This document shows, in pieces, positions 25,298 through 32,791 of a stretch of 41,933 nt of DNA (the first letter of the stretch is position 1; each line of letters begins with the position of its first letter). The notes under the pieces are model-generated. The model made no database searches. It was given only the letters and a program-made list of their open reading frames with translations, and was not told where the DNA came from. Origin of the DNA: a virus; the IMG/VR virus record IMGVR_UViG_3300024252_000032, positions 1 through 41,933 of that record; one strand, given 5' to 3'. A program made the translations under genes and the position numbers.

Positions 25298-25801
25298 TTA
25301 ATAAGTTACTTTAGCTGAAACATTTCTAGGTGCTGTACTCTTGCCGCCAAAATAAGGATAACACTTTCTAGTTATTCCTTTAGGCTCAGTACCCTGCATC
25401 ATCCACCCAAAACTATCAGGTGAGTCAGTTGGTTTAATCCAAAACTCCCACACTCCAAGTGAGTCATTCCAAAATAACTCAGCTTGATACTCTCTATCAG
25501 CATCTATAAGGATGGGAATCTGTTGTTCTGTTCTCTCACCATTACTGTAAACATATCCAGCCATAATGAATTTGTTATGCTCAACGTCAGGCTGAAAAAC
25601 TAATCGTGATGAGTTCCTGTGTATTGAGAAGAACTCTGATACACCACCCAACTTATTCCAACCTGAGTATTCTATAGAGTCTCTTTCATACCACCAGTTA
25701 CTGTTTATCTCAAATGTACCTCGCCATTTAAAAACGAAAGGCTGTAACTTACCTATATTTAACTTGGAGAAATGATCTCCTTTATCTACCTTGTACTTCA
25801 T
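25298..25801 (-). CDS. Hypothetical protein, beta-rich, lectin/lyase-like fold possible
   Basis: 167 residues with many Trp and Tyr and a strand-rich pattern (FKWRGTFEIN, SSRLVFQPDV, LGVWEFWIKPT) ending in CYPYFGGKSTAPRNVS. A central WNDSLGVWEFWI and terminal YFGG-x-x-x-AP motif recall concanavalin-like domains of polysaccharide-binding proteins. No signal peptide. Its place in the early block is odd for a structural protein. The fold is a suggestion only. Confidence 0.5.
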   Translation of the reverse strand: MKYKVDKGDHFSKLNIGKLQPFVFKWRGTFEINSNWWYERDSIEYSGWNKLGGVSEFFSIHRNSSRLVFQPDVEHNKFIMAGYVYSNGERTEQQIPILIDADREYQAELFWNDSLGVWEFWIKPTDSPDSFGWMMQGTEPKGITRKCYPYFGGKSTAPRNVSAKVTY

Positions 25802-25856
25802 TACTTTTGTTTTAACGTTATTATTACTGTTTATAACTACTATTACCTTTCTTGAA

Positions 25857-25887
25857 AGAAAGTCTCTTAGAACGCTTTAAAATAGCC
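25857..25887 (+). repeat. Inverted, promoter-less copy of the early dyad
   Basis: AGAAAGTCTCTTAGAACGC and TTTAAAATAGCC match the dyad part of the early promoter module, but on the opposite strand to the other three copies. Twenty-one bases further, where a -7 box should be, stands ATCCTCAA, which does not fit. It overlaps nothing coding except a doubtful 24-codon ORF. Confidence 0.6.
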
Positions 25888-26178
25888 TTAGCGTCCATTT
25901 AAATGTCTATCCTCAATGTCAGCTAACACATCATATAACTGTTGTATTTCGCTTTCTAACATTAAGTCTTGTTTGTAGGGTACAACTTGTATATACCCTT
26001 TTCTCACTGATGCTAGTTTAATTGAATTGTTATGAGTTCCGTATGTAACGTATGCAACACTTTTTGCACTTCGTGTTAACCTTACATACTTGTTAACTTT
26101 AACCCAATTACTATGACCAGTCTTCATCATACGTATTATAGCGTAGACTAGTACGCTTATCTCTCTTAACTCCATCAT
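25888..26178 (-). CDS. Hypothetical protein
   Basis: 96 residues, basic in the middle (KVNKYVRLTRSAKSVAYV) with a helical C-terminus (ESEIQQLYDVLADIEDRHL). No family recognised. It overlaps the upstream gene by four bases (ATGA), so the two are probably coupled. Confidence 0.6.
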   Translation of the reverse strand: MMELREISVLVYAIIRMMKTGHSNWVKVNKYVRLTRSAKSVAYVTYGTHNNSIKLASVRKGYIQVVPYKQDLMLESEIQQLYDVLADIEDRHLNGR

Positions 26179-26453
26179 CTGTTTGTATGTCCTATTTGCT
26201 TGTGACTCTTGATAGTTATTTGCACATCTTCTTTAGTTGCTTTAGACTTGAGTATAGCCTCTCTCCTTTTTTTAAATGCAATATAGAGTAATTGCTCATA
26301 CTCATCCTGAGAACTCCGTATTAAACTTTGGAGTTCATCAGGTGAATCTATCTCAGAAGATATAAACCAAGTAGATGCCGAATAATAAGCACTACCTTTA
26401 TCAATAAGGAAGTCAAGCTCCATATAATGAATGGCTCTTCTCTTGTCAGACAT
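26175..26453 (-). CDS. Hypothetical protein
   Basis: 92 residues, charged and mostly helical (SSQDEYEQLLYIAFKKRREAI, read in parts). It starts one base after the exonuclease stop codon and overlaps the next gene by four bases. Not recognised; it belongs to the exonuclease operon by spacing. Confidence 0.6.
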   Translation of the reverse strand: MSDKRRAIHYMELDFLIDKGSAYYSASTWFISSEIDSPDELQSLIRSSQDEYEQLLYIAFKKRREAILKSKATKEDVQITIKSHKQIGHTNR

Positions 26454-26454
26454 A

Positions 26455-27363
26455 CTAGTAAGGTCTTAACTCAGTTGTATGACTACGACTCCTAGCCCTT
26501 GAATAACCTCCACAAGAATTACATTCAAATAAGTCGAAAGTACTAGCAGCTGTACGGTGCTTTTCTTTAGACAATACAATGTCGTGACTTCCACACTTGT
26601 GACAAACGTTATTACTTGTTTCTTGGAACAATGCCATATTTGGATGATTCTTTATCCATCCTCTAATAGCAAAGTATAACTGCTCAGTGATAAGAACGTC
26701 AACATCATTATACTCAGCCATTACATCCAATGCTTTTTTAACTCCGTTGTGACAGTCCATCCACAGTTGCATACCAGTATGCTCTAGCTTTCTATCTAAA
26801 CCAAGAATCTTATTAGTCCAATCCATTTTGTTATATGTATTAGCAAAGTTTTGCTTAACAGTTCTGTATAAGTCAATTGATTGGTAAGGTGTAGGCTTAG
26901 GTAATCCAAACTCTAAGAACTTACTATTCATTTTCTTCTCATCAAATTTAATTGAGTTGTAACCGATAATAATATCAGCCTCGTTAAACAGTTTATGAAT
27001 ATCAATAACCATTTGTTTGTCGTCTCTAGCCTTAGCTTGAGCAGGAGTTAGCACGAAGTTGTGAACATCCTTTTCTCCTAACCACTTGTAACTGAAACTT
27101 AGCATTGTCCAATCATTTATTATATTGACTGGTGCAATGTTGGTATTCCAAACATTCCAAGTTGTAGCTACAATAGGTAGACACTCAATATCCATAACCA
27201 ATACCTTTGGCTCACCATTCACATACACTTTCTCTCTAGCAAATCTGATGTACCTTTCAATTGTAGAGTACGTTAAATCATACTCTCTAATAGTACCATC
27301 CATTCCTATGTCGTTAACCGACTTAGAAATTTCTATTGCTCTCTCTTTGTTAAACCCCTTCAT
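26455..27363 (-). CDS. PolB-type 3'-5' exonuclease (DEDDy) with zinc ribbon
   Basis: 302 residues. Three exonuclease motifs are in order: LVMDIECLP (Asp58, Glu60), IIGYNSIKFDEKK (Asn136, Asp141) and EYNDVDV (Tyr218, Asp222). A helical N-terminal segment (residues 5-45) looks like a helix-turn-helix. Four cysteines at 254, 257, 281 and 284 form a C-terminal zinc ribbon, a DNA-contact add-on. There is no polymerase domain, so it is a stand-alone exonuclease for repair, recombination or proofreading in trans. Confidence 0.88.
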   Translation of the reverse strand: MKGFNKERAIEISKSVNDIGMDGTIREYDLTYSTIERYIRFAREKVYVNGEPKVLVMDIECLPIVATTWNVWNTNIAPVNIINDWTMLSFSYKWLGEKDVHNFVLTPAQAKARDDKQMVIDIHKLFNEADIIIGYNSIKFDEKKMNSKFLEFGLPKPTPYQSIDLYRTVKQNFANTYNKMDWTNKILGLDRKLEHTGMQLWMDCHNGVKKALDVMAEYNDVDVLITEQLYFAIRGWIKNHPNMALFQETSNNVCHKCGSHDIVLSKEKHRTAASTFDLFECNSCGGYSRARSRSHTTELRPY

Positions 27364-27364
27364 A

Positions 27365-27553
27365 TTATTTATTGTTTGTTACGCTTATTATTAACTCTGT
27401 TAACTCTTGTGCTAATTCTTTTTCTGAATCAGCTTCTAATTTCACATCATAAGATGATACACATCCCTCTACATCAGGTAATTCATATGTTAATGTAGTA
27501 GTCCATCTACCATTACTTTTCTCCCTCTGAGGAGAGTAACTGTAATTTGCCAT
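27365..27553 (-). CDS. Hypothetical protein
   Basis: 62 residues, a probable small alpha/beta fold: two strand-like segments (TTTLTYELPDV, YDVKLEADS) and a C-terminal helix. It overlaps the upstream nuclease gene by 41 bases in another frame and ends one base before the exonuclease gene starts. Not recognised. Confidence 0.55.
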   Translation of the reverse strand: MANYSYSPQREKSNGRWTTTLTYELPDVEGCVSSYDVKLEADSEKELAQELTELIISVTNNK

Positions 27554-27926
27554 AATCTATAGTTTTTATTATATTTAAAAAATCATCTAATTGTAAAGAT
27601 ACAACTGTACCCTTGTTGTTACGTTTATGAAATACCACGCTTATACCTTTTTCAAAGTCTAGCTTAGCTGCTTCCATATCTGTAAGAGTTTGGTGAGCAG
27701 AACCTAAAGCCTCAACAGCCTTGCATTGAACTCTCCACATTCCAGTATAACATATATCAACTTTCCTATCATCAAGACTCTTGCTCTCGCTCCTACTACT
27801 AACAGCACTAGGATACAAGGGCTTTAGTTTCTTGATTACGTCAAGTTCGTAAGCTATACCTTTCTTCCTTGCGTTAATGATGTTACCACCTTTACGCTTA
27901 GGCTTTCGTGCTTTTGCTTTTGACAT
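27513..27926 (-). CDS. Holliday-junction-resolvase-like PD-(D/E)XK nuclease
   Basis: 137 residues from MSKAKARK at 27926; a further in-frame ATG at 27971 would lengthen an already large overlap with the upstream gene. After a basic start, RKKGIAYELDVIKKL carries the first acidic residue, KVDICYTG the Asp, and WRVQCKAVE the last motif, with Gln in place of Glu as in some Hjc-like and VRR-type nucleases. Likely resolves branched DNA made during recombination and packaging. Sits in the replication operon. Confidence 0.65.
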   Translation of the reverse strand: MSKAKARKPKRKGGNIINARKKGIAYELDVIKKLKPLYPSAVSSRSESKSLDDRKVDICYTGMWRVQCKAVEALGSAHQTLTDMEAAKLDFEKGISVVFHKRNNKGTVVSLQLDDFLNIIKTIDYGKLQLLSSEGEK

Positions 27927-28206
27927 ATCTTCTCTTTTTAACTGGAGGATTATACTTAACTTCGAGTTCAACTAAAAACTCATACTTGTACTCATAGCCT
28001 TTCCAAGTAGTAGGATTAAAATCATCTAGGATAATCTTACCGTCCTCGATTAAACCAACACGTCTGCTATTATATGTAATGTTTGTTGGCTGTCCGTTTT
28101 TTGGGCATATCAAATAGAAGCTACATATACTCACGCTCTTTGTGAACTTGTTGTTTATAGCTTTGTCAATATATCCCATAAACGCAATTTGCTTTTGACT
28201 ATTCAT
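27898..28206 (-). CDS. Hypothetical protein
   Basis: 102 residues, beta-rich in the middle (SICSFYLICPKNG, SRRVGLIEDGKIILDDF) with a very basic C-terminus (VKKRRYVKSKSTKA). It overlaps genes on both sides (eight bases upstream, 29 downstream). Not recognised. Confidence 0.6.
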   Translation of the reverse strand: MNSQKQIAFMGYIDKAINNKFTKSVSICSFYLICPKNGQPTNITYNSRRVGLIEDGKIILDDFNPTTWKGYEYKYEFLVELEVKYNPPVKKRRYVKSKSTKA

Positions 28207-28348
28207 CTGCTTGACCTTTCTTTTTAAATAATCTAATTATTAATTCAATTCCATCTACTACTAAAAGCATTGGAATCATTACTGCTACTGCTAATATAAG
28301 GAATGTTAATAAAATAACAATACCAAACAATCTACCTATCCTCTTCAT
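28199..28348 (-). CDS. 49-residue membrane protein
   Basis: Starts MKRIGRLFG at 28348; a longer frame to 28423 exists but would run through the neighbouring 48-residue gene. One long hydrophobic stretch at about residues 9-35 is framed by basic residues, and the C-terminus is LFKKKGQADE. It overlaps the 48-residue membrane gene by 17 bases and the next gene by eight. Unknown function. Confidence 0.6.
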   Translation of the reverse strand: MKRIGRLFGIVILLTFLILAVAVMIPMLLVVDGIELIIRLFKKKGQADE

Positions 28349-28478
28349 ATATTCTAACTTTAATAAGTTTGTAATAATATCTAGATGCTTTATTACCCAT
28401 AAAGATTGCTGATATGTTTGCACCTATAAAAACTATACTAACACCAATCCATTTTATACTTCTAATCAATGTATCCAT
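28332..28478 (-). CDS. 48-residue membrane protein
   Basis: Begins MDTLIRSIKWIGVS with one hydrophobic segment at about residues 9-27 and a basic, Tyr-rich C-terminus (ASRYYYKLIKVRIYEEDR). It overlaps the genes on both sides by 17 bases, forming a chain of three overlapping frames. The neat chain supports it as a real gene. Function unknown. Confidence 0.6.
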   Translation of the reverse strand: MDTLIRSIKWIGVSIVFIGANISAIFMGNKASRYYYKLIKVRIYEEDR

Positions 28479-28857
28479 CATTATCATTTATTTGTTTGGC
28501 AACCAAGTTTTTACCAGTCCTTGTGCCGTTGTTTTTATTTATAACTAAACTGCAACGAAATGCATCTTGTGTACCTAACTCATACACAGCAGCAATATAC
28601 TTTAGTGACAAGTTATCAATTGCCGTATGGAAGAAGTTAATTGGATTCTTTACTTTATAATTTATATCATAAAATAACTCCATACATCCAAGTAGACAAT
28701 CTGACGCTAACATATCAACTTTCCATTTAGCTACACCTCTAAGTCTGGCTTTGCAGGTGTTATTTGCAAGTGAGAGAAGATCTGCTCCGAACTCCTCAGT
28801 TATTGAGCCAAGCCGTCTGCTTACCTCATAGTTTGTATTAAAATCATTTTCATTCAT
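28462..28857 (-). CDS. Possible sigma-factor-like protein
   Basis: 131 residues. Residues 38-92 (WKVDMLASDCLLGCMELF, NPINFFHTAIDN, LSLKYI read along the chain) follow the pattern of sigma region 2: an acidic D-x-x-x-x-C-x-x-G-x-x-E helix, then an NFF turn and an amphipathic helix. There is no region 4, so it would resemble compact phage late sigma factors such as T4 gp55 rather than a full ECF factor. The likeness is by pattern only. It could read the two bipartite late elements; that is inference. Confidence 0.4.
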   Translation of the reverse strand: MNENDFNTNYEVSRRLGSITEEFGADLLSLANNTCKARLRGVAKWKVDMLASDCLLGCMELFYDINYKVKNPINFFHTAIDNLSLKYIAAVYELGTQDAFRCSLVINKNNGTRTGKNLVAKQINDNDGYID

Positions 28858-29236
28858 CTTCTGTTTTGTTAAATTTAAGCTCCGTAAATAAGTGTTTTAC
28901 TATACTGATAGGTATTACTGCATCACTACCATTTGTTTCTCTATATGATATAATCTCAGTCGCTACTCTCTGCACATTAAATATATAGATTCCGTCTGTA
29001 GTCCATAACAAACCTCCATCCCTACCTCTAAGTTCAGCACCACTCACTTCGAATATATCTCCAAGCGGACTGTCCTTATCTATGATAGTTAGATGTTTAA
29101 CTTTACCATCCATTTCAAAGGTTACAAAATCGATTGTCTTGAGTAACGACTTATCAACATAAGAATGGAAGAATATGTCTGTTGCTCCATACTGGAACAT
29201 AAGGATAAACCTTACCATTTCTTGATTATACTTCAT
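28850..29236 (-). CDS. Hypothetical protein
   Basis: 128 residues; a beta-rich middle (VTFEMDGKVKHLTIID, LLWTTDGIYIFNV) is followed by a helical end. It overlaps the downstream sigma-like gene by eight bases and starts one base after the helicase stop, so it belongs to the helicase operon. Not recognised. Confidence 0.6.
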   Translation of the reverse strand: MKYNQEMVRFILMFQYGATDIFFHSYVDKSLLKTIDFVTFEMDGKVKHLTIIDKDSPLGDIFEVSGAELRGRDGGLLWTTDGIYIFNVQRVATEIISYRETNGSDAVIPISIVKHLFTELKFNKTEDE

Positions 29237-29237
29237 A

Positions 29238-30197
29238 TTATTTAGATGTTTCTAGATTATATGGAACTGCTTTAGACCATATAGGTTTATTATTTTCTCC
29301 TAACTGATAGTATCTCGATGAGTAAATATCGTAATACAAACTAATCTTCCCAACCTTTCCTAACGCTTTAGGTTTAGCTTTAAGTACTTCTATCCTTGTT
29401 TCGTTAGGTGCAAACACATCATCTGTGTCAGGGTCTATCACATTGTGTGGCGGTCTCCAAAGTCCTAAGATGAATAATCCTTTACGACTAGCCATCTCTC
29501 CTCCAGCTACATCACTCATTTGTGGTGGTGGGTAATACCTAACTTTGTTTCCATTAACATCAACTCCCTCAGTTAAGGCAATAGCTTTAGTGTGGAATGC
29601 TACAAATGTATGTATCTTATACGCACTACTAAACTTTCTAACTCTTGTTAAGAAGTTACCTAACGCAAGATCTCTTGCTCCCTCTCCATATATATCCATA
29701 TCTGTTATTGGGTCGATAACTGCAATATCTATCTTGATATCATTCTCTGTCTCAAGGTCTTCAATTGCTTTAAAATAACTGTTTGCCGTAAGGTCTTGAT
29801 GCATAGGGTCTATAACGAAGAAGTGTTCAGCCATCCAATCAATAGCTTCGTTTACTTCCTTGTCAGTCTTCTTACCTCCATTATGCTTTAGGAATGGCTC
29901 ACGTAGTTTAGCCCACAACAACTCGTTGTAAACATCTACTGCACTCCCAGTTTCAGGTGTGAATATTGCTACTTTGCAATTTTCGAACTCAGCAAGATTC
30001 ATTGTTAACTCATATGTTATAGCAGTTTTGCCAACGGCAGGGGGAGCTACAAAGTATGTAGTCCCTCCCTCCTTGACAGAGTAATGCTCGTACAAGTCAG
30101 CAAATCCTGCCCAACGTCCTTTCTTTAATCCGTTCTTCCTTAAACTTAATAAGTTAGTACGAATCTCATCGTTCAGTGGGTGAATTACTTTCCTCAT
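29238..30197 (-). CDS. DnaB-like replicative helicase (ATPase domain)
   Basis: 319 residues forming a RecA-type ATPase: Walker A APPAVGKTA at residues 51-59, FTPETG at 79-84, Walker B IDIAVIDP at 156-163 and a sensor-type FVAFHTKA around 198-205. The N-terminal DnaB domain is missing, as in many phage helicases. It would unwind DNA ahead of the fork, working with the primase encoded at 32.8-33.7 kb. It follows the ERF gene with a 3-base gap. Confidence 0.88.
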   Translation of the reverse strand: MRKVIHPLNDEIRTNLLSLRKNGLKKGRWAGFADLYEHYSVKEGGTTYFVAPPAVGKTAITYELTMNLAEFENCKVAIFTPETGSAVDVYNELLWAKLREPFLKHNGGKKTDKEVNEAIDWMAEHFFVIDPMHQDLTANSYFKAIEDLETENDIKIDIAVIDPITDMDIYGEGARDLALGNFLTRVRKFSSAYKIHTFVAFHTKAIALTEGVDVNGNKVRYYPPPQMSDVAGGEMASRKGLFILGLWRPPHNVIDPDTDDVFAPNETRIEVLKAKPKALGKVGKISLYYDIYSSRYYQLGENNKPIWSKAVPYNLETSK

Positions 30198-30200
30198 ATC

Positions 30201-30773
30201 TTACAGTCCCAGCTTAGATTGAATATCAGAAGAAACGACATACTTTGTAGTGATATCATTTAATGTACCACCAGCTTTAACAAACTTTACTATATCATCC
30301 CACTTTGGGTGTGCTTCAGTTAGCACTGGTTTGCTATCTACTCTCTTCTTAGGTGCTTGTGATTGTGCCTTAGTGTTTGCTGTTGAATCAAAATCAAGCC
30401 CATCCTCAGTTATATCGAATGCAAACATCATTAAGTATCTGCTACTGTATGTATTAAGACCACCAAGTTGCTGTGCTAGGTTTGTAGCTTTAATCTCAGG
30501 GATAGCTGTTACTTGATTAAATGTAATTGACTCACCACTATCTATATCTGACACTGTGAGCGAAGCGTAGATATCTCTATTAGCATCTCTCTGTGTGTTA
30601 AACATAGTCACCAAACCATTCTTTGAACAAGCGTCCTGAACCAGTTCAGTTATTTGTGATGGTAGGAAGTACTCGTAGTTAGAAAATGTATTCTTACCTT
30701 TCTTCTTAACTGTTGTGTTCCTGATTATTTGTTTAGCTTCTGCTAACTTCTGTAAAACTTTTGTATTTGTCAT
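30201..30773 (-). CDS. erf: ERF-family single-strand annealing protein
   Basis: 190 residues. An N-terminal YEYF at 33-36 and the family signature AQQLGGLNTYSSRYLMMFAF near residues 100-119 identify the ERF superfamily of annealing proteins. The C-terminal third is a low-complexity linker followed by a short helical end. Promotes homologous annealing in replication and repair, with the adjacent SSB-like protein and nucleases. A terminator lies between it and the SSB-like gene upstream. Confidence 0.9.
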   Translation of the reverse strand: MTNTKVLQKLAEAKQIIRNTTVKKKGKNTFSNYEYFLPSQITELVQDACSKNGLVTMFNTQRDANRDIYASLTVSDIDSGESITFNQVTAIPEIKATNLAQQLGGLNTYSSRYLMMFAFDITEDGLDFDSTANTKAQSQAPKKRVDSKPVLTEAHPKWDDIVKFVKAGGTLNDITTKYVVSSDIQSKLGL

Positions 30774-30802
30774 CTTTTTTTGTTTTTATCGTTATTGATT
30801 TT

Positions 30803-30832
30803 AAAAAAGCAAGGGGAATCACACCCCCTTGC
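30803..30832 (-). terminator. Intrinsic terminator between SSB-like and ERF genes
   Basis: On the minus strand GCAAGGGG and CCCCTTGC form an 8-bp stem with an 8-base loop, followed by six T. It lies 26 bases past the SSB-like stop and inside the leader of the ERF gene. No promoter is seen between it and ERF, so partial read-through is likely. Confidence 0.88.
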
Positions 30833-30857
30833 ATACTCACTTGATTAATGTTTCACA

Positions 30858-31133
30858 CTAAAATGGTAAAGCGTTATCGTCCTGTTGAGAGGGCTGAGCT
30901 ATTGGTGCTGTGCTTGATGCAGCTCCAGCTCCGTTAACATTCCACATATTAACTTGCATATATGGGTCGCCACTTGCGGCTGTTAATAGGCTTACGTTAA
31001 TATAACCACTGTCTGTGAAATACTTTCCTAACTCTTCGTACTGCTCTCTACTCCAAGATAGCTCTGTTACTTTTCCAAACTTTAACTCTTTTGTTTTTGC
31101 GAAACCAGTGTAAACTTTTTGTGAATTGCTCAT
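30858..31133 (-). CDS. Small SSB-like single-strand DNA-binding protein
   Basis: 91 residues; an N-terminal domain of about 65 residues (strands FGKVTELSW, GYINVSLLTA, PYMQVNMW) is followed by an Ala/Ser/Gln linker and an acidic tip DDNALPF that closely resembles the protein-binding tail of bacterial SSB. The domain is shorter than a full OB fold, so it is a reduced version. Followed by a strong terminator and preceded by a 12-bp palindrome, so it is probably strongly and separately expressed. Confidence 0.75.
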   Translation of the reverse strand: MSNSQKVYTGFAKTKELKFGKVTELSWSREQYEELGKYFTDSGYINVSLLTAASGDPYMQVNMWNVNGAGAASSTAPIAQPSQQDDNALPF

Positions 31134-31164
31134 AATAATTTTCTTTCTTTTTTAATCGTTAGTC

Positions 31165-31176
31165 GGCAATATTGCC
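31165..31176 (-). promoter_or_regulatory. Perfect 12-bp palindrome in the SSB-like gene leader
   Basis: GGCAATATTGCC, 32 bases upstream of the SSB-like start. Perfect dyad, extended imperfectly as TTA-GGCAATATTGCC-GACTAA. No T-run follows on the minus strand, so it is not a terminator. Possible operator. Confidence 0.35.
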
Positions 31177-31207
31177 TAATATTTATAATCGTAATCTTAA
31201 TGGTAAT

Positions 31208-31474
31208 CTACTTGTCATCATTAGTTGGTGCAACATAGTCAGGATGGTTAGGCTCTCCCTCTAATCGAAAGTTTCTCCAATCATCTACTACATCATTCAT
31301 CTCAACTACCCAATCTCTAAAGTTCTTGCCATTCATATACTGGGGCAAGTGATACTGTCTTAATTTAGCATCCTCTCCACGAATACAAGTTACAACATAT
31401 CCTTTAGAATTAATAAACTCTTTTGACTCTGTTGGCTCAGTCAATGGATTAAATTTTTTCTTTCTTTTTGCCAT
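31208..31474 (-). CDS. Hypothetical protein
   Basis: 88 residues with a very basic start (MAKRKKKF), a strand-rich middle and an acidic end. It begins two bases after the upstream gene and precedes the SSB-like gene. No family recognised. Confidence 0.6.
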   Translation of the reverse strand: MAKRKKKFNPLTEPTESKEFINSKGYVVTCIRGEDAKLRQYHLPQYMNGKNFRDWVVEMNDVVDDWRNFRLEGEPNHPDYVAPTNDDK

Positions 31475-31476
31475 AA

Positions 31477-31872
31477 TTAAATGTTTTTACTTTTAGTTAA
31501 ACTTAATTTTTTTTCTTCAATGTAATCAATAAATAAATTTCTCATACCTGCGTCTATCCTCACATCCCATATCGAAACTTCTTCATTATGGTTATGTCCA
31601 ATAGGCATTAACATAGCTTCAGTATTAGTATCTTTGTTCTTAAACATTGTACTATCCTGTTCAGAGAAGGACTCCCAATTATTCGAATCGGTAAATGTCT
31701 CGGCTATAAATACTCCAAAGAAGTCAAAGACCTCATCAAGTGATATACCGTTATCTCTACCGACTGCGATAAGACTGAAATTCCTACCATTGTGATTGGG
31801 TTCTAAAATCTTACCCAATTTCTTTTTGTTTAATTTGGTGCGTCTAACACCTTGTTTTAAAAAACTGCTCAT
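31477..31872 (-). CDS. Hypothetical protein
   Basis: 131 residues from MSSFLKQG at 31872. The longer frame (to 31983) would run through the HNH gene, and its extra residues are a frame shadow. Basic N-terminus (RRTKLNKKKLGKIL), then DNGISLDEVFDFFGVFI. It is directly downstream of the inserted endonuclease gene, whose stop codon lies four bases away. Not recognised. Confidence 0.65.
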   Translation of the reverse strand: MSSFLKQGVRRTKLNKKKLGKILEPNHNGRNFSLIAVGRDNGISLDEVFDFFGVFIAETFTDSNNWESFSEQDSTMFKNKDTNTEAMLMPIGHNHNEEVSIWDVRIDAGMRNLFIDYIEEKKLSLTKSKNI

Positions 31873-31876
31873 TACT

Positions 31877-32386
31877 TTATATATTTTTGTATCTCCAAAT
31901 GAAACCACCAGCTTGACTTCTTTCTCCTCTTGCACACGAGCTAATATTACCATTCTCAACACCTGTCTGTCTTTTAGCTTCATTTAGTGATTCAAACTCA
32001 TCAATAACAATACCCTCTTTTGTGAGTTGGATGATAGGCTTCTTAGGATTGTTATGTATACCACTAACAAGAGCGTGATTCATATTTTCTTCAAATGTAT
32101 TCCAATCCAGATTATCGACTCTATTATCATCTTTTATTCCATTTATATGATTTACAGTAATTTTGTTTAATGGATTATCAATAAACGCATTAGCCACCAA
32201 TCGATGAACTGGCATTGATTTCTTTCCATCGTCGTTAATTAAAGACACTACTTTGTAACCATAACTATTACTTACGTTTTTTAGTATTCTTCCATTAATC
32301 TTATTGAAAATGAAACTCTTAACTCTTCCAAGATTAGATGCTTGATAGCCATCAAAACCATCAATATCTTTCCAGATTTCTGACAT
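31877..32386 (-). CDS. Free-standing HNH homing endonuclease (NUMOD4-HNH-NUMOD1)
   Basis: 169 residues with three parts in the usual order: NUMOD4 at the start (EIWKDIDGFDGYQASNLGRV), HNH with HRLVANAFI at 61-69 and VNHINGIKDDNRVDNLDW around 78-95, and NUMOD1 at the end (IIQLTKEG, FIWRY). No intron is visible around it, so it is a free-standing element inserted between two early genes. It cuts at a homing site in related phages lacking it. Confidence 0.93.
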   Translation of the reverse strand: MSEIWKDIDGFDGYQASNLGRVKSFIFNKINGRILKNVSNSYGYKVVSLINDDGKKSMPVHRLVANAFIDNPLNKITVNHINGIKDDNRVDNLDWNTFEENMNHALVSGIHNNPKKPIIQLTKEGIVIDEFESLNEAKRQTGVENGNISSCARGERSQAGGFIWRYKNI

Positions 32387-32443
32387 ATATTACCTTTCTT
32401 TTTATTTGTTATTATTACTATACCAAGAATCGTGCCACTCTGT

Positions 32444-32764
32444 TCAATTTAGAATATTTTTACTAACATTTCTTATGTAATCTATAATACTAAATTGATT
32501 TCCAGTTGGTTGGAAATCCATATGACCCTCATCATCAATTGACATTACGGAAACTCCTTGCCATTGTGACAAATGTAATGTAAATAATTCATTAGCCACT
32601 GATATCATATAGCTAACGGTGTAGCCATAGACATCATACTCTACGGATGTGGAATCATTGTCAACTCGCTCTATTAGTTGAACATCATCATCGGGAAAAT
32701 CTAAAGCTAACTCTCCAATCACTTCTAACTGCTCATCAGTTAGTAATCTAACATCTGTATTCAT
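32444..32764 (-). CDS. Hypothetical protein
   Basis: 106 residues, acidic, with an early helix (EQLEVIGELALDF), a strand-rich middle and an end with a basic helix. It lies just upstream of the HNH gene and may have been contiguous with the 131-residue gene before the insertion. Not recognised. Confidence 0.6.
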   Translation of the reverse strand: MNTDVRLLTDEQLEVIGELALDFPDDDVQLIERVDNDSTSVEYDVYGYTVSYMISVANELFTLHLSQWQGVSVMSIDDEGHMDFQPTGNQFSIIDYIRNVSKNILN

Positions 32765-32791
32765 TATTTCTTTTTTTTAATTCGTTATTTA

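Noticed and set aside
25824-25898. 24-codon ORF beginning MDAKAILKRS
   Set aside because: It mainly reads through the inverted dyad copy; too short and without other support to call a gene.
32421-32437. Sigma-54-like promoter before the HNH gene (TGGCACG-n4-TTGGT)
   Set aside because: The essential -12 GC is GG, the match is single and no activator site is seen; chance is likely.
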